Shown: positions 5,116 to 8,843 of the stretch, piece by piece | Layout: every line of letters begins with the position of its first letter | Position numbering within the stretch: position 1 is the first letter of the stretch | NCBI GenBank assembly: GCA_905215595.1 | Contig: CAJMQZ010000081.1 | Location: 1 to 8,843, forward strand | DNA length: 8,843 nt | Direction of reading: 5' to 3' | Origin: an uncultured bacterium | GTDB lineage: Bacteria; Bacillota; Clostridia; Oscillospirales; Ruminococcaceae | Position numbers and translations under genes: made by a program | The notes under the pieces: generated by a model | The model's input: only the letters and a program-made list of their open reading frames with translations | Database searches by the model: none | What the model was told of the DNA's origin: nothing

Positions 5116-5973
5116 TCATTCCGCAGTCTGCCGGTCCTGTTGCAGCACCAGCAGCTGCTTGTACACTTCGCTCTTGGAATAGGGCGTGCCCTGCGCCGCC
5201 GCCTTGGCCGCTGCCGTGGGGCCAAAGCCCTCACCCGTCAGCTCCAGTGCCCGCTGCGCTGCCTGCTCCAGCGTCAGCCCGGCGTCGGCATCCTCCCCGG
5301 CGGGGGCACCGGCCATCACAAGCACATACTCGCCGCGGGGGTCGTTGGCCCTGTAGTGCTCCACGGCCTCGCCCAGGGTGGTTTTCCAGATCTCCTCGTG
5401 GAGCTTGGTCAGCTCCCGGCACAGGGTGATGCTGCGCTCCGGTCCAAAGGCGGCGGTCAGGTCGTCCAGGGTGGTGCGCAGCTTGTGGGGTGCTTCGTAA
5501 AAGATCACGGTGCGCTTTTCGTGCAGAAGATCGGCCAGCCGTTCCTTTTTCTGCTTGCGGTTCACCGGCAGAAAGCCCTCGAATACCCAGCGGGAGGTGT
5601 CCTGCCCGGATACGGCCAGTGCTGTGATGCAGGCCGAGGCAGCCGGCACCGGCACCACCTTGATGCCGCGGGCCAGAGCGTCCCGCACGATCACCTCACC
5701 GGGGTCGGAAACGCAGGGCATGCCCGCATCGGAGCACAGCGCACAGCTCTCCCCTGCCTCGATGCGCTGCAGAATGGCCTCGCCCTTCTGCAAGGCGTGC
5801 TCGTAGTAGCTGACCATGGGCTTTTTCAGGCCCAGAAAGTTCAGCAGCTTCATGGTCACACGGGTGTCCTCGGCGGCAATAAAGTCTGCCGCGCCAAAGG
5901 TGGCCGCTACGCGCGGCGGCATATCGTCCAGATTGCCGATGGGCGTTGCCACGATATAAAGAGTTCCTGCCAT
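5116..5973 (-). CDS. rsmI: 16S rRNA (cytidine(1402)-2'-O)-methyltransferase
   Basis: Encodes 285 residues of the tetrapyrrole-methylase fold. RsmI methylates the ribose of C1402 in the decoding centre of 16S rRNA using S-adenosylmethionine. Motifs are LYIVATPIGNLDDM (5-18), FIAAEDTRVT (31-40), CSDAGMPCVSDPG (80-92), VVPVPAASACITALAVSG (106-123) and FYEAPHKL in the middle. Two normally strict motifs differ from the usual form: SDAGTP is SDAGMP, and PGPSA is PAASA. A C-terminal region (about 230-285) looks like the helical tail common in Firmicutes members. The ATG at 5973 has GGGAGG 7 bases upstream, within the end of trmN6, which is only 3 bases away. The yazA (GIY-YIG) gene often found between the two in Bacillus is absent. 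Confidence 0.92.
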   Translation of the reverse strand: MAGTLYIVATPIGNLDDMPPRVAATFGAADFIAAEDTRVTMKLLNFLGLKKPMVSYYEHALQKGEAILQRIEAGESCALCSDAGMPCVSDPGEVIVRDALARGIKVVPVPAASACITALAVSGQDTSRWVFEGFLPVNRKQKKERLADLLHEKRTVIFYEAPHKLRTTLDDLTAAFGPERSITLCRELTKLHEEIWKTTLGEAVEHYRANDPRGEYVLVMAGAPAGEDADAGLTLEQAAQRALELTGEGFGPTAAAKAAAQGTPYSKSEVYKQLLVLQQDRQTAE

Positions 5974-5976
5974 AGT

Positions 5977-6651
5977 TTACCTCCCATATAACGCCGCACC
6001 GGCGCTGATCAACACATCCGGCTCCACCCGCAGGCCGGTCTTGCGGTTCTTCTGCGCTTCCACAAGGAAGAGCCATGGCGCGCCGTCCGCCTTGTTCTTT
6101 ACAAAGGCCAGCCGCTTCGGCTCCAGCCGGGAAGCCCGCAGCACCGCCAGCACCTCCGCCAGTCGTTCCGGCCGGTGGCACAGCGCAAAGCGCCCGCCGT
6201 CCTTCAAAAGGCGGAACGCACACTGGCACACATCGTCCAGTGTGCAGGTGTTCTCGTGCCGGGCAAGGGCGTGGGCTGCGTTTTGGCTTTGGGGCCCATC
6301 CGTGAAATAGGGCGGATTGCACGCACACACGTCAAAACTTCCCTCGCCCTGCCGGAAAGCGCGCAGGTCGGCACAGACAGGCTCAATGTGCCCGATGTCC
6401 TGCTCCTGCACCGCAGCGGAAAGCAGAGCGCTGCCCTCGGGCTGCAGCTCCAGCCCTGTGCAGGGGCCGCGGTGGCCCCGGTCGTGCCATTCCAGCGCCA
6501 CGATGCCGCAGCCGGAGCACAGGTCTGCGGCTTTCTGGCTGCGTTTTGGCTCGCAGAAGCGTGCCAGCAGCAGCGCGTCCGAGCCGAACCGGTGCTCCGG
6601 GGTGCAGTAGACCATAGTTCTATTATACAAAACTTCCGTAGAATGTTCCAT
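5977..6651 (-). CDS. trmN6: TrmN6-like tRNA1(Val) adenine-N6 methyltransferase (YabB/YfiC family)
   Basis: Encodes about 224 residues of a class I SAM-dependent methyltransferase. E. coli relatives methylate N6 of A37 in tRNA1(Val). Visible parts are HRFGSDALLLARF (20-32), the SAM loop ADLCSGCGIV (42-51), the acidic end of strand 2 at LELQ (67-70), and NPPYF (112-116), the catalytic motif of amino-methyltransferases. The start is uncertain. ATG at 6651 best fits family length but has only a distant GGAAGGG. ATG at 6615 (residue 13) lies six bases after a perfect TATAAT. The frame remains open to 6750 without a good start there. Position next to rsmI matches the conserved Firmicutes order. Substrate is inferred from the family. 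Confidence 0.85.
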   Translation of the reverse strand: MEHSTEVLYNRTMVYCTPEHRFGSDALLLARFCEPKRSQKAADLCSGCGIVALEWHDRGHRGPCTGLELQPEGSALLSAAVQEQDIGHIEPVCADLRAFRQGEGSFDVCACNPPYFTDGPQSQNAAHALARHENTCTLDDVCQCAFRLLKDGGRFALCHRPERLAEVLAVLRASRLEPKRLAFVKNKADGAPWLFLVEAQKNRKTGLRVEPDVLISAGAALYGR

Positions 6652-6813
6652 AGACAGTGTGCCGTTTCCCTTCCAAAAAATGCAGGGTATTTTCCTGCGG
6701 AATTTGTGCATGAAACAAAAAGCGGGGCGGCTGCGCAGTGTTGTGTGCACAGCGCTCTTTTTTGATGCGGACGCGCCGAACTGCGTTTTTCATGAATTTA
6801 CTTTATGATACCA
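6652..6813 (-). promoter_or_regulatory. Leader and promoter region of the trmN6 operon
   Basis: On the minus strand an extended -10, TGGTATCAT (6813-6805), lies just after the ferredoxin terminator with a poor -35. It would give a leader of about 150 bases. In the leader a 5-bp hairpin, GCAGG/CCTGC (6698-6682), is followed leftward by ATTTTTT, a weak terminator or attenuator shape. A second candidate -10, TATAAT (6627-6622), lies inside the proposed 5' coding end. No known riboswitch was recognised. Confidence 0.35.
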
Positions 6814-6814
6814 C

Positions 6815-6855
6815 AAAAAAGGACTGCTGCACAGGTGTGCAGCAGTCCTTTTTGA
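6815..6855 (-). terminator. Ferredoxin terminator, symmetrical
   Basis: A perfect 12-bp stem, GGACTGCTGCAC (6821-6832) and GTGCAGCAGTCC (6837-6848), has loop AGGT. It is flanked by six A on the left and five T on the right, so it can act in both directions. It lies about 25 bases after the ferredoxin stop. Confidence 0.88.
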
Positions 6856-6879
6856 TGCGTTTTCAGCAAAAACTACTGA

Positions 6880-7050
6880 TTATTCAGCAGCGATTGCACC
6901 AGTGGGGCAAGCACCCTCGCAAGCACCGCAATCGATGCAGGAATCAGCGTTCACAACTGCAGCGCCGTTCTCGATGGTGATAGCGCCAACCGGGCAAGCG
7001 CCCTCGCAAGCGCCGCAGCCAACACATGCGTCAGAAACCTTGTGTGCCAT
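6880..7050 (-). CDS. 2[4Fe-4S] clostridial-type ferredoxin
   Basis: Encodes a 56-residue cytoplasmic electron carrier. Two CxxCxxCxxxCP motifs are complete: C9, C12, C15, C19-Pro and C38, C41, C44, C48-Pro. Each motif is followed by a [PV/PT]GAI turn, the usual twofold pseudo-repeat. The length is typical for clostridial ferredoxins, which pass low-potential electrons between pyruvate:ferredoxin oxidoreductase, hydrogenases and Rnf-type complexes. ATG at 7050 has AAGGAG about 9 bases upstream. It is monocistronic, with its own promoter (7148-7176) and terminator. The redox partner cannot be told from this window. Confidence 0.95.
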   Translation of the reverse strand: MAHKVSDACVGCGACEGACPVGAITIENGAAVVNADSCIDCGACEGACPTGAIAAE

Positions 7051-7071
7051 AATAAACTCTCCTTTTTTATC

Positions 7072-7111
7072 CCGTGCCGATGTAATTATGAAGAAACGTA
7101 CCTTGGCACGG
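7072..7111 (-). promoter_or_regulatory. Ferredoxin 5' leader hairpin
   Basis: CCGTGCC (7072-7078) and GGCACGG (7105-7111) form a 7-bp stem enclosing 26 bases in the predicted 90-base ferredoxin leader, just before the ribosome binding site. It might protect the mRNA or control access to the start. Function is unknown. Confidence 0.35.
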
Positions 7112-7147
7112 CCACGCACGCCCCCCGGAATTTGTATCCTTGTCTGC

Positions 7148-7176
7148 ATTCTAACAAAGCAGGCCGGAAAAGGCAA
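7148..7176 (-). promoter_or_regulatory. Probable ferredoxin promoter
   Basis: On the minus strand TTGCCT (7176-7171), a 17-base spacer, then TAGAAT (7153-7148), giving a start near 7141 and a leader of about 90 bases. The heptamer ACTAACC abuts the upstream side of the -35 box (7178-7184) and recurs in the dyad at 7289-7312. Confidence 0.55.
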
Positions 7177-7182
7177 GACTAA

Positions 7183-7237
7183 CCGTGCTGCCACAACAAC
7201 AAAATAAAATATTTTGTGGGGTTGCACAAAAGCACGG
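7183..7237. repeat. Long interrupted hairpin upstream of ferredoxin promoter
   Basis: Nested pairs are CCGTGCT (7183-7189) with AGCACGG (7231-7237), CAAC with GTTG, and ACAAAATA (7199-7206) with TATTTTGT (7210-7217). The parts are separated by small internal loops and fold the 55 bases into one arm. It may be an operator region or a degenerate repeat. No family is recognised. Confidence 0.4.
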
Positions 7238-7288
7238 CCTAACTTATAGCCAAAATTGCCGGAGATTTTTAGCGAAAATCACGAAGTA

Positions 7289-7312
7289 TGGTTAGTTTTA
7301 TAATACTAACCA
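7289..7312. promoter_or_regulatory. Operator-like dyad TGGTTAGT / ACTAACCA
   Basis: A perfect 8-bp inverted repeat (7289-7296 and 7305-7312) surrounds 8 AT bases that contain TATAAT (7299-7304). The arm heptamer ACTAACC also abuts the ferredoxin -35 box at 7178-7184. The form suits a dimeric repressor; the regulator is unknown. Confidence 0.45.
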
Positions 7313-7320
7313 CAAGCAAA

Positions 7321-7455
7321 CCCTCTCAGGCGCTCCCGCGCCAGATTCCCCCTTTTGTCACCTACGGTGACATCTTCCCCCGGAGCGGGAGAAGTCTTTC
7401 CTCAAAGGGGGAGCCAAGCCGTTACGTCCGTTGCTAAAGCTTTAGGAGAAATGAG
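7321..7455 (-). repeat. CTCCCCC-type repeat R6 with extra hairpins in its loop
   Basis: Read on the minus strand it matches R3 at both ends: the CGTAACGGCTTGGCTCCCCC side (7406-7425 region) and the GGCGCGGGAGCGCCTGAGAGGG side (7321-7343). Where R3 has a 3-base loop, R6 carries about 55 bases with two further hairpins: TGTCACC/GGTGACA (7357-7373) and a near-perfect CTTCCCC/GGGAGAAG. It lies in the 7051-7539 gap between ferredoxin and ricT, which holds no gene. Confidence 0.7.
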
Positions 7456-7530
7456 GAAGTGTCCGGTAGTGCACTTGGCTCTCCCTTTGGGAGAGGTGGC
7501 ATCGCGCAGCGATGACGGAGAGGGCGCACG
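7456..7530 (+). repeat. CTCCCCC-type repeat R7
   Basis: Core at 7477-7527: GGCTCTCCC/GGGAGAG hairpin, then a 6-bp stem CATCGC/GCGATG with loop GCA, then GACGGAGAGGG. The order and tail match R4, but the second stem has different arms. Beside it AAGTG/CACTT (7457-7476) forms a small extra hairpin. It ends about 10 bases before the ricT stop at 7540. Confidence 0.7.
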
Positions 7531-7539
7531 CCATTATGT

Positions 7540-8481
7540 TCATTCCTTCTCGCTTGCGCGGCGGCGGGGGCAGGCGGGGCGTTTTTCGTCGTCGGAGCTT
7601 GCCACCACCGGGGCGGGATTGCGCACGCCGGAGTAATCGTCGTCCGGGTCGGGACGGCGGGGCGGGCGCTTGCCGCCGCTCACATACTCGCACACGCCCA
7701 CCTTGTAGTACCGGGGCGCAAGGCTCTCGGTGCCGCAGCGCACCCGCAGGTAGCCGGACACCGGGTTCACCTCCAGCACAGTGCCCAGACCGTCCGGGGT
7801 GCGCACCGTGCTGCCCACCATGGGCATGATGCTGTTCAGGTACTCGTAGGCGCTCTCCTCGTAGGCAAGGCAGCACATCAGACGGCCGCAGGCACCGCTG
7901 ATCTTGGTGGGGTTCAGCGAAAGCCCCTGCTCCTTGGCCATCTTGATGGAAACGGGCTGGAAATCCTTCAAAAAGCGGCTGCAGCAGAAGGGCTGACCGC
8001 AGATGCCCAGACCGCCGATCATCTTGCTCTCGTCGCGCACGCCGATCTGGCGCAGCTCGATGCGGGTGTGGAAGATGCCGGCCAGATCCTTGACCAGTTC
8101 CCGGAAGTCCACCCGCCCGTCGGCGGTGAAGTAGAACATGATCTTGGAGCGGTCCAGCGTGTACTCGGCTTCCACCAGCTTCATCTCCAGCCCGTGGCGG
8201 GCGATGCACTCCTGACAGGTGTGGTAGGCGCGCTTTTCGTCCTCGCGGTTCTGGCGCATCCGGCGGATATCCACGCTGTCGGCCATGCGGGTGATGGGTT
8301 TCAGCGCCTTGGGCACGGCGGCATCCGCCAGTTCCCGCGCGCCCTGCACCACCTCGCCGCACTCCACGCCGCGGGCAGTCTCCACAATAACGTATTCCCC
8401 GGTGTGGATGACAGCATCACCGGGATCAAAATAATAGCTTTTGCCGTTTTCCTTGAAACGGACCGAAATGACTTTTTTCAT
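7540..8481 (-). CDS. ricT: RicT/YaaT PSP1-domain regulator of RNA processing
   Basis: Encodes 313 residues. In B. subtilis RicT forms the iron-sulphur RicA-RicF-RicT complex, which directs RNase Y processing of mRNAs and influences sporulation and competence. The PSP1 domain is clear: ECGEVV-like CGEVVQG (41-47) and KMIGGLGICGQPFCCSRFL (153-171). Family cysteines are visible at 89 and 92 (CQEC), 161, 166, 167 and 198, 203, 204 (ACGRLMCC). Residues about 205-258 match the usual end. The last 45 or so residues are a proline-, arginine- and aspartate-rich tail, probably disordered, a common variable region. ATG at 8481 has GAGGA 7 bases upstream and starts MKKVISVRFK. The frame also extends 12 codons upstream without a better start. 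RicA and RicF are not in the window. Confidence 0.92.
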   Translation of the reverse strand: MKKVISVRFKENGKSYYFDPGDAVIHTGEYVIVETARGVECGEVVQGARELADAAVPKALKPITRMADSVDIRRMRQNREDEKRAYHTCQECIARHGLEMKLVEAEYTLDRSKIMFYFTADGRVDFRELVKDLAGIFHTRIELRQIGVRDESKMIGGLGICGQPFCCSRFLKDFQPVSIKMAKEQGLSLNPTKISGACGRLMCCLAYEESAYEYLNSIMPMVGSTVRTPDGLGTVLEVNPVSGYLRVRCGTESLAPRYYKVGVCEYVSGGKRPPRRPDPDDDYSGVRNPAPVVASSDDEKRPACPRRRASEKE

Positions 8482-8508
8482 AGTGTTCCTCGTTTTTGTA
8501 TCGGATAA

Positions 8509-8523
8509 GCCCCGCAAGGGGCA
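8509..8523. other. Small GC hairpin in ricT leader
   Basis: GCCCC and GGGGC around loop GCAA form a 5-bp hairpin about 28 bases before the ricT start. On the plus strand AGCTTTTT follows, so it could also be a weak rightward terminator. Confidence 0.35.
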
Positions 8524-8542
8524 GCTTTTTCAGTCTGCTGTT

Positions 8543-8571
8543 AGTATACCATAATCAAAAGCACATTTCTA
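8543..8571 (-). promoter_or_regulatory. Probable ricT promoter, extended -10
   Basis: On the minus strand TAGAAA (8571-8566), 17 bases, then TATACT (8548-8543) preceded by TGG, an extended -10. Start near 8536, leader about 55 bases. Confidence 0.55.
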
Positions 8572-8603
8572 TGCAAAAAGAAAAGTCTTTGCGCCCCACG
8601 GCG

Positions 8604-8746
8604 GGACGATTGGAAATGCCCTCCGCGTTGCTCTGGGCATATTCAGCGGAAAGATTATTTTAAATTTCGCGTTTGTCGCGCTCTGCGGAGCGCTCCAAAC
8701 GCTATTTTCACAGGAGGGGTCGTAACGGAAAACGGCATTTGCAGCG
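8604..8746 (-). repeat. Structured intergenic repeat, family A, copy 3 (inverted)
   Basis: Read on the minus strand it starts CGCTGCAAATGC as copy 1 does, then shows ACGACCCCTCCTGTGAAAA, hairpin 1, a TTTCCGCTGA block, hairpin 2 and AATCGTC (8610-8604). Hairpin 1 pairs GCGTTTG and GCGCTC with their partners (8702-8669 region) around loop CGCA, interrupted by one GA/GA internal loop. Hairpin 2 is ATGCCC with GGGCAT (8640-8616), where copies 1 and 2 have ATGCGC with GCGCAT: both sides changed together. It lies upstream of the ricT promoter. Confidence 0.85.
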
Positions 8747-8773
8747 CCGCTTTCTGCGAAAGCGCGGCGCTGC
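8741..8773. repeat. Strong hairpin at the edge of family A copy 3
   Basis: GCAGCGCC (8741-8748) pairs with GGCGCTGC (8766-8773), and GCTTTC with GAAAGC inside it, with a 2-base bulge and a 3-base loop. It overlaps the first six bases of copy 3 and may be part of the element. The matching region of copy 1 lies outside the window. Confidence 0.55.
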
Positions 8774-8785
8774 GGGAGAGCGCTT

Positions 8786-8826
8786 GCTCCCTTGGGGGAG
8801 CTGTCGCGCAGCGACTGAGGGGCTTT
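8786..8826 (+). repeat. CTCCCCC-type repeat R8
   Basis: GCTCCC/GGGAGC hairpin, then GTCGC/GCGAC around loop GCA (8803-8815), then CTGAGGGG and TTTT. It lies next to family A copy 3, as R5 lies next to copy 2, in the same relative order and orientation. Confidence 0.7.
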
Positions 8827-8843
8827 TAATGGAGAAGCGAAAA

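Noticed and set aside
4608..5991. Two long plus-strand frames opposite the phosphoesterase and rsmI
   Set aside because: Both are opposite genes with complete family motifs and lack ribosome binding sites; the translations are compositionally biased.
8741..8843. Insertion sequence end at the right edge
   Set aside because: A strong hairpin and an R8 repeat are present, but no transposase frame or target duplication can be seen.

Overview
The window looks like chromosomal DNA from a GC-rich, low-oxygen gut Firmicute of the Faecalibacterium/Gemmiger/Subdoligranulum type (Oscillospiraceae). This inference rests on three things: the gene content (RicT, a small 2[4Fe-4S] ferredoxin, Firmicutes-type holB, trmN6 and rsmI), the high GC content, and many short CTCCCCC-type interspersed repeats between genes. 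No phage, plasmid, transposase, CRISPR, tRNA or rRNA gene is visible.

Layout from left to right. Bases 1-144 hold a structured repeat (family A, copy 1). holB (DNA polymerase III delta-prime) runs rightward at 174-1139 and ends at a terminator. Bases 1203-1675 have no convincing gene; they hold a candidate leftward promoter, an 18-bp palindrome and four CTCCCCC-type repeats. A gamma-carbonic-anhydrase-like protein (1676-2194, minus) is divergent from a secreted D-Ala-D-Ala carboxypeptidase (2302-3594, plus). The carboxypeptidase ends in a repeat that doubles as a terminator, followed by family A copy 2. A four-gene leftward operon follows: trmN6 (6651-5977), rsmI (5973-5116), a YfcE-type metallophosphoesterase (5096-4605) and birA (4608-3841). 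Next come a ferredoxin gene (7050-6880), an intergenic region rich in dyads and repeats (7051-7539), ricT (8481-7540) with its own promoter, family A copy 3 in inverted orientation, and a last CTCCCCC repeat at the right edge.

How the genes fit together. holB, ricT, trmN6 and rsmI are neighbours in Bacillus subtilis and many other Firmicutes. Here the same set is present but rearranged, with other genes and repeats between the members. The trmN6-rsmI-phosphoesterase-birA block still looks co-transcribed, with gaps of 3 and 19 bases and one ATGA overlap. It combines tRNA and rRNA methylation with protein biotinylation.

The most notable signal is in the repeats. Three copies of an approximately 130-145 bp element share conserved blocks. 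A 15-16 bp hairpin in its centre has changed arm sequence between copies while keeping its pairing and its CGCA loop, and a second hairpin shows a compensated change. The CTCCCCC repeats show the same theme: variable paired arms around a constant GCA loop. This is covariation visible within one window, and it suggests selection on, or propagation through, a folded single-stranded form.
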